This document shows positions 12,901 to 23,518 of a DNA stretch of 64,000 nucleotides, one piece after another (the first letter of the stretch is position 1; each line of letters starts with the position of its first letter). Both the position numbers and the translations under genes were made by a program. The notes below the pieces were generated by a model that was not told the DNA's origin, did no database searches, and worked only from the letters and a program-made list of their open reading frames with translations. The DNA lies in contig QPMI01000116.1 in NCBI GenBank assembly GCA_004431415.1, positions 186,001 to 250,000 of the forward strand. Direction: 5' to 3'. The DNA comes from Cyanophora paradoxa (Eukaryota; Glaucocystophyceae; Cyanophorales; Cyanophoraceae).

Positions 12901-15263
12901 CTTCTTCCCCCCTCTCGGCTCAGATCAGATCTGATCTGAGCCGCGGCTCGGCTCAGGCGATCCCGGACGAGGCGATGGAGCAGCTGCTGGGGGCCGGGGC
13001 GGGGCGCGGCTGGGCCTCCTTCCTCCCCTTCTCCTGGCGCCGGTCCGCTTTCCCCCATCTTCCTCCTCCTTCTCCTCCCCCCCTTAGAGTTGCCGGGCCG
13101 CAGGCCGCGGGGCCTGCTGGACGGAATCATCGCTGTGCTCTGGATGCCCCTCGGCCTCCTCCTGGGCACCCTCCGCGTGCGCTGTACCCCTCCCACCCCC
13201 CGCTCACCCGCCCCTCTGGAGCCGGTCTCCGATGTTAAGAGCGCGCGCAGGCCGTGGCGTGGCGGGTCCGCGAGGTCGAGCGCCTGGGCGACGCCGCCTG
13301 GTGGATCGCGTCGTCCTCCGTCCGCCCTTTTGACACTTTGAACCGCGTACCCCCGAGCCGTCCCTGAAGCGTGCGGGCGGGCGGGGGTACAGGACGAGGC
13401 GGACTTCTACACGCGCTTCACGCCGCTCTTCGAGCTCTACCGCCGCCGCCGCGCCGTGCGCCCCCCCCCCCCCCCCCCCCCCCCGAGCCCCGCCCCGCGC
13501 GAGCTCGGATCTGATGGGACCTCGGACGGGCAGGCCTACCTCACGGGTACGCTGGACCTCGCCAAGCGTGTCGCCGTCAGGTACCCCCCCTCGTCTCCCC
13601 CCCCCCCGCCTTCCGCCCCCTGAGGCTCCCGCGCCGCAGCTGCCTCCTAGGAGTGCTCTCCGTGCTTCCCGCCGGCGCCAACGCGACCGTCGGCCTCGCC
13701 GCCCTCGTCGCCATCTGCGCGGTACCGTACCCCCCCTCCCTTCTTCCGCTTCGACTCGAACCGGTACCCCCCGGGGCAGGCCTTCCTGGCGTACCTTCTG
13801 CTCTCGCGCCCGTACATCAACCCGCTGGACGGCGCCGTGCAGGCCCTCGCCTCGGGACTCGAGCTCGCCATCTTCTGCGCCCTCCTCGCCCGCCACCTCC
13901 TGGTACATTTCATTCAGACTAACTAACTTTGGTTCCAAAGCCCATAGCTTTATATTCCTTCTAAAAGAACCTATCTGATGAGTATCGTTACCAAGCCCGC
14001 CACCTCCTCGTGCCCTCCGCTTCGTTCGATCGGCTCCGCTTCGCGCCCTTCGAATTCGGCCCGCGAGTCTCTGACCGGCCGGCGCCCCCGCAGTCCCTCC
14101 GCTCGCCCTCCGACCCGCCCCCCGACATCCGTGCGCCCCCTGGCCCCTCGCTGCCCCCCCCTCCCCCCCCCGCCTCCGACCCCCCCCCTTCGTTCGCAGT
14201 GCCGGCGCTGCTCGTCTTCAACGGCGCGCTCGCGTTCCTTCTGGTCGCCAACCAGCTCCGCTCCCTCCGCGCCCTCCTCCTCGTCCGTACCCCCCCGCCC
14301 TCCCTCCTCCCTTTCTCCCTCCCCTCGCCCCCCGCTCACTTGGGCGTTTGAAAAGGCTCTTGTGCGGGCGGCGGCCTCTCTTCGGGGCCTGCCGCGCCCC
14401 GCCGCCATCCGCGCCCTCCGCCGCGGCCTCGCCCCCGCCGCCGTCGCCGAGGTACCCCTCCCCCGAGCGCTTCCTCCTGCTCAGATCAGATCAGATCTGA
14501 TCTGATCCGAGGGCTCGCGCAGGCAATGGCACGGCAGGGGACGCCGCAGGTCCGCTCGGGGCGCCTCTCGCCCGTCTCGGCCGCCGTGTCGGGGGCCGAG
14601 GACCCCGCCGCCGGGGCGTACCCCCGCCGCGACTCGGACCCGGGATCGCGTACCCCCCCGGGACGGCCCGGGCCGCTGTGGGCTCTGGGGAAGGCCGCCG
14701 CCGTCCCGCGGCCGCCCTCGCGCTCCAGCTCGTTCAAGCTCGTGGCGTACCCCCTCCCCCCGCCCCGCCCCCGCCCCCGCCGGAGCCGGCCGCCCGCAAC
14801 GGCGGCGAGCGCCCGCCGCGCCCCGCGGAGGCCGCGACGCCGCCCCGCCGGCCCTCTTCCACCTCCTCCCTCGGGGTCCCCCGCTCGCCCGCCGCCGTGG
14901 CCCGGCCCCGGCCCCGCCCGCCCCGCGCTTTCCCCGGCGCGAGCCGCCCACGCCGCCCCCGCGCGGCTGCCGCCCCTGCAGGGCCGGCCCCGCCCGCGCT
15001 CCCCGCCTCGGGCTCCTTCGGCCCCCGCGGGCGCGCCCTGCCGCCCTCTCCCCCGCCGCCCGCCGCGCCTCTGCGCCCGACGTCGCGCAGCTCCTCGGGA
15101 GGCCCTCGTGGGCGGTGGGCCCCCCGAGGGCCCGCCCCCGGCCCCGCCGCCGCCGCCGGCCCCGGCAGAGCCCGCGGCGGATTCCCCGCCGCCGCCGCCG
15201 CCCACGGCTTTCCAGGCGCCTCTGCCTTTGTACCCAGGAGACCCCAACCTGCCCACCTCGGAC

Positions 15264-15295
<32 letters not shown>

Positions 15296-16181
15296 GGCGG
15301 CGGCAAGCCCCCTCGGCTTCTACGACTCGTGGGAGGCGCCCCCTTGCGGCCCGCTCACGCCCGCGGCCGCCGCCGAGCTCCCGCTGCACGCCCCAAGCCT
15401 CGGCTCCGCGGTTCTCGAGACGCCGACGCCGACGCCGGGGGGCGCGGGGGGCGCGCACGCGCCGGCCTCGGCTGAGCTGTGGTCGGATTGGGGCAGCCCG
15501 CGGCCGGCCGTCGCCCGCTCCTTCTTCTTCGTCCCAGCGCCCGAAGACGACGAGGACCAGGACGGGGCCGCCGGCCTCGAGGCGCTCCTGCGGCGCTCCT
15601 CGAGGCTGCTGGCCTCGGGGGAGGAGGGGAGGCCGAGGCGGCGCTCGAGCGCGCGCTCGCGGCGGCGCTGCGGGAGCTGCGGGGGCCCCGGAGGGCGGCG
15701 GCGGCCGGCGCCGGCGCCGGCGCCGGCGCCGAGGGGCGGGAGGAGGAGGCGGAGGCGGAGGAGGAGCTGGCGGCGCTGGCGCGGCGCCTGGAGGCGCGGC
15801 GCGCGCGGCGCGGGGCGGCGCCGGCGCCGGCCGCGGCCGACTTTGACGCGGGGGGCCTCCTCGAGGCCCTCTGGCGCCGCGTCGCCCTCCGCCGGCAGCG
15901 CCGCGGGGCCGACCGGCGCGCCGGCGCCGGCGCCGGGCCGGGGCCGGGGCCGGCGCCGGGGCCGGGGCGGGGACTTGCCCCCTGACGACCCCCGCCGCAT
16001 CGAGTGGCTCCTGGGCGGGCGCGGGCCCCTGCCCGGCCCCCCGAGCCCGCCCCCTCCCCCACGCCCCCCCCTTGCCCGTGGCGTACTGTTTTTGATCTCT
16101 GCACTTTTTTGCAGTCTGCTTCGATTCTTTTTCTCAGAGTCTTTTTCGCTTTCAAGGTATCCTCTTGTAATTATCATATAG
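3977..16181 (+). CDS. Giant CUB/Ig/LamG/Kelch/PKD-like multi-pass membrane protein
   Basis: Start ATG at 3977, followed by an Arg-rich segment and the hydrophobic core AAAWGLLLLLAARASG, a signal sequence. Supported early exons: 3977-4257, 4329-4576, 4653-5273, then from 5330. Domains in order: CUB (YAPN, then RIWAPEGHLVFLAF, VYDGP, FTSSGRALLVTFHSD); two Ig/Fn3-like repeats (4660-5270); LamG-like (GVWLHLALTIG, ADVRLWSAALSPEEV, about 5980-6370); Kelch-like blades (about 6680-8600: YAYGGVN, FYAFGGRGSN, VVVGGCAS); Ig-like repeats (9120-9770); PKD-like (SLALDGSGS, AGAYLFELSVEDAA, about 9900-10200). From about 12080 the exons encode several hydrophobic segments, including LLDGIIAVLWMPLGLLLG and a PYINPLDGAVQAL motif, resembling TRP-like/Flc channel families. 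The tail is Pro-rich, then acidic and coiled-coil-like. The reading frame appears to change near 15620 and return near 15960 (small introns or sequence errors), so the C-terminus is unsure. A gene boundary near 11.3 kb cannot be excluded. Confidence 0.5.
5715..5965 (+). repeat. Degenerate tandem repeats filling an intron
   Basis: Between an exon ending near 5690 and the LamG exon beginning near 5975, an AT-richer stretch repeats the theme GCTAGAAGTGAGACGGGGAT four to five times with indels, mixed with CTAAG/GGATCTAAC words. It is confined to the intron and differs sharply in base composition from the GC-rich flanking exons. Confidence 0.6.
6498..6570 (+). repeat. TCTAATCTTAATCTTCTAAG intron repeat
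   Basis: Two near-identical copies of a unit containing AATCTTCTAAGCTGATCTAATCT, shown here in part, lie just after the LamG-like exon. The unit is AT-rich and intronic. CTGAT words in it resemble branch-point sequences. Confidence 0.5.
6810..6960 (+). repeat. Tandem intron repeat with TAGGACGGCTGTCT
   Basis: The segment TTATAGGACGGCTGTCT followed by AAGGAGCTTAA occurs twice in tandem, then CTCTAAGCATCG variants occur three times. It lies in an intron between Kelch-region exons and has no coding potential that I can see. Confidence 0.5.
8551..9108 (+). repeat. Tandemly triplicated exon end with its 5' splice site
   Basis: The end of the last Kelch-region exon plus its GTGCGCC donor appears at 8551-8612 and again in degenerate form at 8693-8740 and 8846-8905. 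The 3' part of the intron is also duplicated: GAGAGGGCTCTGAGCCCTCG occurs at 8975 and 9078, each followed by a CAG acceptor. The result is an intron holding extra copies of both splice signals and of about 45 nt of coding sequence. Confidence 0.7.
12919..12940 (+). repeat. GATC-rich palindrome in an intron
   Basis: A 22-bp perfect palindrome of overlapping CAGATC/GATCTG words lies about 35 bp before the CAG acceptor of an intron that starts GTACCCCCC. Related arrays occur at 14484-14507, 20896-20960, 21166-21196 and 24737-24757, all inside introns. Confidence 0.7.
14484..14507 (+). repeat. GATC-rich palindrome in the next intron of the same gene
   Basis: A 24-bp perfect palindrome built of GATCA/GATCT words, placed upstream of the acceptor CTCGCGCAG near 14522. 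It belongs to the family described at 12919-12940. Confidence 0.7.
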
Positions 16182-16841
16182 TATTGAGATCTTGTAATTA
16201 TCATAGTATTGAGATGGATAGGCCTTCCGAGCTGCGTCGCGAGAAGATCAAACAGCCTGCTTTTCTGTATTCGCTTATTCTGTATGCGTGCCGGCTTTTC
16301 GCGCTGATCATGATCATGAATCAAGGCCTTCGAATTTCACCTTTCTTTTCCTTCTTCATTGTGTGATTACACAGCTTGATTTCATGGCCATTTGAGAATG
16401 TGCTCAATTTCAATCCGTCGATATCGATATCGCCCTTCTGCAGGGAGGCGACACTGTACATGTGACAGCCCGCCGACAGGGGCCAGGCAGCTGCAGCGCT
16501 AGCCCAGGCCGCCGGGCCCCGAGCCCGGATCGGCCTGCAGCTGAGATCCGGGAGGGCGCATGCGCACCGTATACGTAGGACATGGGATCGGACGCACGGA
16601 CCGGACATTGAGAAGCGCGCGCGCGCGTACGCGTCTGCGCATCGTGCTCATGGCATGCATGCGCGCGCTTGCAATTGCCATCTGCCCGCGCGCTCTTATT
16701 GTCGTTTTTGGTTGTGGGCACGTGCGCATGCGCCGCGGCGCAGAGCGCGCCGCGGCGCACGGCATGCGCACCGGTACCCCGGCCCGGACCCGGGCCCCCG
16801 GGCCGCCCCCCACAGCCGCAGCCCCAGCGGATAGCAGCGCG

Positions 16842-18855
16842 ATGCACGATGCCAGAGAAGATCCAGGCGAACAGAGTCCGTTCGACGGGCTGCCCAGAGA
16901 GATCCTGTCGCTGATCATCGAGTGCCTCGGCTTGCAATGCGCGGCCAGCGCGAGGGCAGTGTCCTCCAGTTGGCGCGAGGCAGCAGACGCGGTGCAGTGG
17001 AGGTGGCTGGAACTCACGACTCGGCGCGCGGCGCGCGCGGAACAGCTGGCGATGACGATCGTTCCGGCTGCAGCTGCGGCCGCGGCGCCCGATCATGATC
17101 AGGCGGCCGCGGCCGGCGAAGCCCGCGGCCGTTGGATCCGCCTGGCCGCCGGCGCGTGCGTCTGCTTGGAGTTCAGCGGCCCCGGAGACTTGAACGATGC
17201 CGAGGACGCCGAGCTGATCATGATCATAAGCTGGGGCGTGGCGCTCAAGCTCGTCGCGGCGTGCGCGGCGGCGAGCGGCGCCGGCGGCCTGGGGGGCCTG
17301 GAGCTCTCCTGCCAGCGCTCGTCGAGCTGCTGCGCCGGAGACCTCCTGCGCGCCCTCGCCCCGCCAGCGCCGCCCGGAGAATGCGCATGCGCGCAGGGCG
17401 CGCTCCGGTACCTCCGCCTCACCGGCAGCGACCGCAGCAGCTACAGCCCCAGCGGCGAGTCGCGGCAGTGCTCCGGCCTGCCCGCCGGCCTCGAGGATCT
17501 CCTGCGGCCCTTCCCGCGCCTCGAGGTCCTCGACCTTCCCTCGTGCTGCACCGCCGACGCCAGCGCTGTCTCCGCCCTCGCCCGCTCCCTCCCGCGCCTC
17601 AGGGAGGTCCGTAAACGTCCGCCCGCCTGCTTCTGCACTCTGCTGATCGGGGGGCACACCAGCTGCAGCTGGGGTTCGCCCCGGGCCTCGAGTGCGCGGC
17701 GGGCCTGGCGCCGCTGGCCGCCCTCGAGATCCTCGACCTGAAGGGCCGCCCGGGAGACGTGCCCGACCTCGCCCCCGTCCTCGAGGGCCTCGCCGCCGGG
17801 CCCGCCGCCCGCTCCCTCCAGCGGTGCGCCCCTAAACTAAGCTCTCCTCTGCTCTGCTTTGCTCTACTTTGCTGAAGCTAAGCTACACTAGAAACAGATC
17901 CTGTACTTTCTCCAAATCTTAACAGCTCTGAAGCTTAGTTCGCTAATCAAGCTTTTCCCGTCAGCATCCAGGGCGACGGGGAGCTGACGGAGTTCGGCCT
18001 ACGCGCCCTCCCGCGCCTCACCGCGCTGCGCTCGCTGCACGGGCAGTACGCGGTGCGCAAATTTCGAAGTCGCCCCGCCGGACTCGAACTCGAATTTGAT
18101 CCCGAATTTGATCTCCTCCTCTGCAGGTGGACGGGTCCGTCCCCGCGGCGGCCCTCGCCGCGCTGGCCGCCTGCCCGTCCCTCCGCCGCGTCGGGATACT
18201 CTACCTCCTCTTCTTCGGCCCCGAGGGCGAGGAGGCGGTACCCCTGCTCGCGGAGCTCCTCGCCGGCTTCCGGGCGGCCTTGGAGCGTACCACCTTCCTC
18301 CACCTCGATCTCAGCATCCGTGCGCGCGATTTTCCATCTTCTGACTTCCGCTCGCTCTGGCGTCAACCGTCGGTCGCGCGCGCGCGGCAGATTTGCCGCC
18401 CTCCTCGTCGGCCTTTGCGGCCCTGGCGGCCCTCGTGCGGGCGGCCGGGCCCAACCGCCTGGATCTCTCGCTCGACCTGAACTTCAGGGACGGCGGGGCC
18501 GGCCTGCCGGCCGACCCCGCCGCCTCCGGCGCCCTCTGCGACGCTTTCCTCGCCGCCCCGCCCCTCTGCGTCGCCTTCTACGTCACCGCCGACCCGCCGG
18601 CCGTCGCCGCCGGCCGCCTCGCCGCCCTCGCCGCCTTCGAGGGGTGCTCCGCCCTCAAAGACTTCGAGGCCCGTCCCTCCCTCGCCCTGCCCAGGCCTGC
18701 GCCTGCGCCTAAGTCTAAGCCTAAGCCTCTGGGCGCAGGTTCGGCTCCGGCTGGGCTCTCCCGAAGAATTCGCGGAGGCGGGCCCGGCGGCCGCCGAGGC
18801 CGTCCGGCGCGCCCTCCCCTTAGCTCAACTGGATCTGCTGAATTTACTGAGCTGA
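16842..18855 (+). CDS. F-box / leucine-rich repeat protein
   Basis: Six-exon gene. The ATG at 16842 is the first in-frame Met before the F-box, which reads FDGLPREILSLIIECLG followed by a conserved SSSWREAADAVQW (residues about 13-50). Later exons encode repeats with LRR signatures: RLEVLDLPSC, LEILDLKG, TFLHLDLS, RLDLSLDLN and the terminal LPLAQLDLLNLL before TGA at 18853-18855. Donors are GTCCGT or GTGCGC and acceptors are CAG. F-box/LRR proteins normally act as substrate receptors of SCF ubiquitin ligases, with the F-box binding Skp1 and the LRR binding the target; that role is inferred from family knowledge. An intron near 17830-17960 contains repeated TCTGCTTTGCTCTACTTTGC words. The substrate cannot be guessed. 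Confidence 0.75.
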
Positions 18856-19654
18856 ATGATCTAGAATTGAGCTTGGCGAGTTAGTTGAATGAGCTGTTGA
18901 GCTTCAAGCTTCGCCCCGGGCGCGGGCCCGCTGGCGACTTTGCCGAGAAAAGTTAAACCTCGAAACATGGGACGCCGCCTCGCGATCGGGGGAGGGGGGG
19001 GGGGGGGGGGGGGGGGCCGACGCCTCGGCCGCCTCCTTTCTCCCTCGAGCTTCCCCCCCCCCCCCCCCCCCCCGTCTCCTCAGCGCCTACATCTTGTGCC
19101 GATCCATGCATATGGGCCGACTCGCTCCATGCGCCAGGCTCAGGCGCGCGCGGATCCCCGCGGCACGCGGATCGGTCCGCGGATCGGTCTGCAGCTGCGT
19201 GTAGAGCCGCGAGGCTCGCGCCAGCTAGCGAGCCTGCCGCGCTGGCGCGTTGATATATATCGATCATCAATCGGTAGACGTAATCTATTTAAGCTACAAT
19301 GACGCATCTATATAGCTACATGTACAAGGTCCGAAATCCTCAGAGAATACTATAAAAGTTCGTACGTACAGATCAAGGCCAGTCGGCCGGAATGAGGCCG
19401 GGGGGGCAGCAACGCTCGGGCCGCGGGATCGGACGCTGGTCGACGGGCCGACTTAATCTATTTAAGCTACAACGATGACGCACGTACATGTACACATTCA
19501 TGCAAGAGAATACTATGAAAGTTATAGAGATCGAGGCCAGGCCTGGCCGCGGGCCAGCCGGCCAGAACGAGGCCGGGGGTCAGCAACGCTCGGGCCGCGG
19601 TCAGGAGGGCCGCCGGGGCGAGCCGAGCCCGACCGAGAGCGGCGGGGCCCGCTC
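18856..19654. other. Convergent intergenic region
   Basis: Lies between the ends of two convergent genes. No gene seen. It holds long G and C homopolymer runs (18990-19016 and 19050-19072) and a diverged direct duplication at 19280-19600, annotated separately. Confidence 0.5.
19280..19600. repeat. Direct duplication of about 150 bp
   Basis: Positions 19280-19427 and 19452-19600 are diverged copies in the same orientation. Both begin TTAATCTATTTAAGCTACAA or a near variant, then share ACATGTACA, AGAGAATACTAT and end in CAGCAACGCTCGGGCCGCGG. Point changes and small indels separate them. Confidence 0.75.
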
Positions 19655-22600
19655 TTACCAGCTCGGGGGGTACTCGAGCCCGGGCGGGGCGGGCGAGGCG
19701 GGCGCGGGGACGACCCCGTAGACGGGTATGTTGTAGAGCAGCTGGAAGGCGGCCCCGGGGGGCGGGCCCGGCGGCCCCGGCGGGCCGGGTGTCTGTGGCC
19801 AGAGCACGTGGTGGGCGTAGGAGCCGGGGGCGGGGGCGGGAACGGGCGTGCGGGGCTCCGAGGCGGGCCCCGGCGGCTTGGGCAGGATAGGCCGCCCCAG
19901 GCGGGGGTCCTGGTAGGGCATCACCTAACGTAAACGACAAGCATTAAAACAATTAGGAAGCTATAAGAAAGAATCAAAGAAAGAGAGAGGGGACCTGGAA
20001 GGGGACCTCGAGCTTGGGGGCGATGGGGCGCGCGGAGGCGGCCGAGGGGCGCGCCTCCGCCACCTGACGCAAGGACACGATCAGCTCTGAAACAGCAGCA
20101 ACAACGAGCTTGCTTTCGACTAACGACAGGAAGGAGCGGCCGCCCACCTTCCGCTTGCCCCTCCGCCGCTTCGCCGCCGCCTCCAGGAGCGAGCGCGCCG
20201 TCACCACGTCTGTCAGGCGGGCGGGCGGGCGGGCGGGTCGGACGCGCCCCAAACGAGCAGAGTTGGGCGGGGCCGGACGCACCGGCGGCGGTGGGCGTGT
20301 AGTCTGCTTCGGGGTCGGAGCGGGACCGGAGATCGTCCAAGAAGGTGGGCGCCGGCTCCCCCGCGCCCCCGCCCGCGCCCGCGCCCGCGCCAGGCGGCCT
20401 GCGCCGATACGCGACGAGAGCAGCAGTCAGCGGGCCGGCCGGTCTGCCGGTCGGCCGAAGCAACAGGGGCGAGCGGGCGCGCGCACGAGTGGGGCGCCGA
20501 GACGTGCCCGCGCGCGTGCGCCGGCTCGGGCTCGGGCTCCTTCGTGAGCGACATGCTCGCCACCCGAAGCGACAGGTCCAGGCTCACGCGCTGCCCGCAA
20601 GAAAGGAAGCGTGAGAAGGGGGGACGGAGCCGGGCCGGGGGCCGGGAAGTGGGGGGGGGGTACCGCACCATCGCCTCGGCGACCTTGACGACGCTCTCCT
20701 CGTCCTCCAGCACGTGCACCTGCGGCGGGAGGGGGGTACGCCCCACGTCAGGCGAGGCGGGGTACGGCGTTCTGGGAGGGGGAGGGGGGTACGCGCCTCC
20801 TCGCGCATCTCCTGCGGGGACTCGGGGTCGAGGGCGTCACGCCCCGGCGGGGGTACCGGCGGCTGGATGCCCATCAGCGTGAAGAACATCTGACGCGGCT
20901 CGGATCAGATCAGATCAGATCAGATCAGATCGGACCGAATCGGATCGGATCAGATCAGACCATACCTCGTTGGTGGGGGAGGGCGCGGGGGCCAGGGCCT
21001 GCCCCGGGGCGGAGGAGGAGGAGGGGGAGGGGTCCGGGGCGGCGGAGCGGGGCGCGATCTGGGGGCGGTACGAGTGGACTACGTGGCTTGGGCCCGAGCA
21101 GGCGGAGGAGAAGGGGGACGAGGGGGAATGCTCCGCCTGCGGGAAGAGCGTCAGCGCGGCCAGAACCAGATCGGATCGGATCAGATCTGATCTGAGGACC
21201 TGGGAGGAGGAGGACCCGGCTGGCCCGTGAGGCTCGTCGGCGGCGATGGCGAGGCCGCGGGCGCGGTAGGAGAACGGGGCGGAGGCCGAGCCCGAGGCAA
21301 AGGGCAGGCGCCGGGGCAGGGGCAGTGGGAGGGAGGAGCCGCCGAGGGCGGCCCACTCGCGGGCCGCGACGCGCTTGACGCCGAGCACGAAGACTACGCA
21401 GAGGCCCGAGAAGAGCTTCGTGCTCACTGCCCGGCGGAGGAGAAGGGAGTGAGTGAGATGAGTTTGGGAGCGGATGGAGGGCGAGAGAGGGCGCAGGCGG
21501 GCGGCTAGCTGGCGCGAGCAACGCGCTAGGCGCCCCCATCAGATCGAACTGATTCCGCTGTTTCCAGCGCCCCGCGATTGGCTAACAGCCGGCGCTATCG
21601 GCTAACATGGCGCTAGTTTAAGCGGGCGCTATCGGCTAACAGCGAACAGCGAACAGCCAACAGCGGACAGCGGACAGCTAAGCCGGGCGGGGCGCGGGGC
21701 GGGGCGCACGGGAGGACGTGAGGTAGCGCGCGATCGCCGCCTCCGATTCCGAGAAGAGCGAGAGGTACGTGAATCTTTGGGGGGGGAGAGGAGAGGGGGG
21801 TACGCGTTGGACGGACGGGGGCCGCCGGGCCGCTGGGCGGGCGGGCGGGGCGCGCGCGCACCGGCAGCCGTTGGGCGTCGGCGCCACGTGCCGCACGTTC
21901 AGCACCCGCCGCTTCTCGAGAAACCGCCGCGTCGTCCTGCATTCGGGTACCCCTGTAAGAGGGGGGGTGGGGGGTAGGTTTGGGTGGATGGGGGCTACCA
22001 GGTGCCGTCCTGGAGCTCGGCGGGGAGCTTGATTGACATCGCGCTCCCGTCCTCCAGCCTGCGGGGCGCCGCTCGAGAGGGATGGGGAGCAAGCAGGGAG
22101 GGGTACGCCACACCGCCGCGAGGCGTACATCATAAGGCTGTCGACTCTGCGCGCGGCGGCTAGCGCTCAGGGGCGGGGCGGGCGGGCGAGCGGCCGGGCG
22201 GGCGCCGAGGCGGGCGGGAAAAACTTCAGCTTAAGCTTCTATCTTAACAAGCTTCTATTTTAAGCTTAAGCTTCTATCTTAACAAGCTCCTATCTCAACA
22301 AGCTTAAGAAAAACAAGCCTGAAGCTTCTATCTAGGAACGTTGGGCGGGCTGGCGGGCGGGGGCGCCGGGACGCACCGCCAGCCGAACCACGCGGTGCGC
22401 GTCTCGTGGATCGCAACGCCGCCGAGCCCGTCCGGATCCGCCCACGACGCCTCCTCGAGGACCTCGGTGACGCCGTCGCTCACGACGAACTCCGTCAGCT
22501 CGTCGCCGCGCGAGCGCGCCACGAAGCACTGCGCCGCGAAGCCGGCCGGGACCTCCAGATCCACCACGATGCCTGCCCGCCGCCGCCCCGCAGTCAGTGA

Positions 22601-22735
22601 GCTCAAGGCATGCACACCGGTCGGGGCCCTGGAGCGGCGCGGGCGGCGGGGCGCGGCGGGGAGGGGTGCGGGCGCACGGAACCACCTCCAACGCGACGGC
22701 TTCCCGCCCTCCAGGTGCCGCCTGCGGTTAGGGGC
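19655..22735 (-). CDS. Unidentified single-membrane-segment protein, 5' end unresolved
   Basis: Multi-exon gene read right to left; the stop is at 19655. Exons that join in phase encode GIVVDLEVPAGFAAQCFVAR and HETRTAWFGWR (22570-22380), LEDGSAMSIKLPAELQDGTW (about 22060-21990), TTRRFLEKRRVLNVRHVAPT (about 21930-21870) and RFTYLSLFSESEAAIARYL (about 21770-21715). The next exon contains a hydrophobic segment, LFSGLCVVFVLGVKRVAA (about 21420-21370), then a low-complexity Ser/Pro region, FFTLMGIQPP, VHVLEDEESVVKVAEAMVR, a basic RRRGKRK stretch and a Pro-rich end, PPGLEYPPSW. The first part could be a soluble globular domain, but I do not recognise the family. Start codon and exons upstream of 22735 were not found. 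Confidence 0.5.
20896..20960 (-). repeat. GATCT array filling an intron
   Basis: On the coding (minus) strand the intron starts GTATGGTCTGATC and consists almost entirely of GATCT/GATCC repeats before the acceptor CGCGTCAG. A second intron of the same gene (about 21166-21228) contains a shorter array of the same words. Confidence 0.7.
21575..21690 (-). repeat. AACAGC / CGGCTAACA intron repeats
   Basis: Short degenerate tandem repeats: GCGCTATCGGCTAACA twice, then AACAGCGAACAGCGAACAGC and GGACAGCGGACAGC. They lie in the intron preceding the exon with the hydrophobic segment. Confidence 0.55.
22225..22335 (-). repeat. AGATAGAAGCTTAAG-type tandem repeat in an intron
   Basis: On the coding (minus) strand this reads as repeated AAGATAGAAGCTTAAGCTTA and AGCTTGTTAAGATAGAAGC units. 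It matches the intron repeat at 43243-43337 in a different gene, in the same orientation relative to transcription. Confidence 0.75.
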
Positions 22736-23518
22736 GGTCGGGACTCGGGACCGAAGCGATCAGACTAGTACTGCGACCATGAAGGTCGCGCAAGCGTGGC
22801 CACTTGGCGAGACGCCAGATGTGGCGACAGACGCCAGATGTGGCGCCGACAGACCGCCCAACGTTGCTAAAGGCAGCGTAACGCGCAACGCACTGGCACT
22901 GCACTTCCACATCCTCGTGCACGAGAGCCGTGCGCCAGTCGCTCTTCCCGAAGCCGTTCTCTTGTACGAGCGCGAAGACCTGCACGAAAATCACCAATGG
23001 ATCGCGAAGGATCGCTCCCGGCCACCGGCACCTCGTCGAGGTGCCCAGCGTCGTACGGCGCCGGCATGGGCGCGGCGCGCCGCGCTAGCGCTGCTGCCGA
23101 CTCGCCGCCCTCCTCAACAAGGCGTCCCTGATTGCTTTCCTATGTATGCCATGCAAAGCTGCCGCTGCTAACGGCTGCAGGCTCCAGCTTGCTCAGCTTA
23201 GCTTAAGCTTGCAGACGTGCCTTGCACGCACGCGCGATCTATTGTGTACTCGACCGCTGCGCCGATTCCGCTTCGGGGGGTAGTGCCACAGTGGGCGGGG
23301 GGGGGGGGGCGGGGGGGGGGAAGCCGCTCGCTTTTCATCCGCGCGCCGTCCCGCCGAGAACCCCACAATTGCAAGACCGCGCGCGTTGAAAGCTGAGCCC
23401 TGCGCGCGCACGCTCCAAACCCGCGCGCGTACCGCAGGGGCGCATTCGCAGTCGGCGAGCAGAGGATCGAGCAACGCCGCTTGCGGCGACGGCAGCAGCA
23501 GCTGCTGCACGATGTTGG
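22736..23518. other. Divergent intergenic region
   Basis: No supported gene. It may contain the missing first exon of the minus gene and the promoter and first exon of the plus gene. A small direct repeat, GACGCCAGATGTGGCG, occurs at about 22811 and 22828. A G-run lies at 23299-23320. Confidence 0.4.

Noticed and set aside
22225-22335. Regularly spaced short repeats that could suggest a CRISPR array
   Set aside because: The units are head-to-tail without unique spacers, lie in an intron and belong to a eukaryotic gene.
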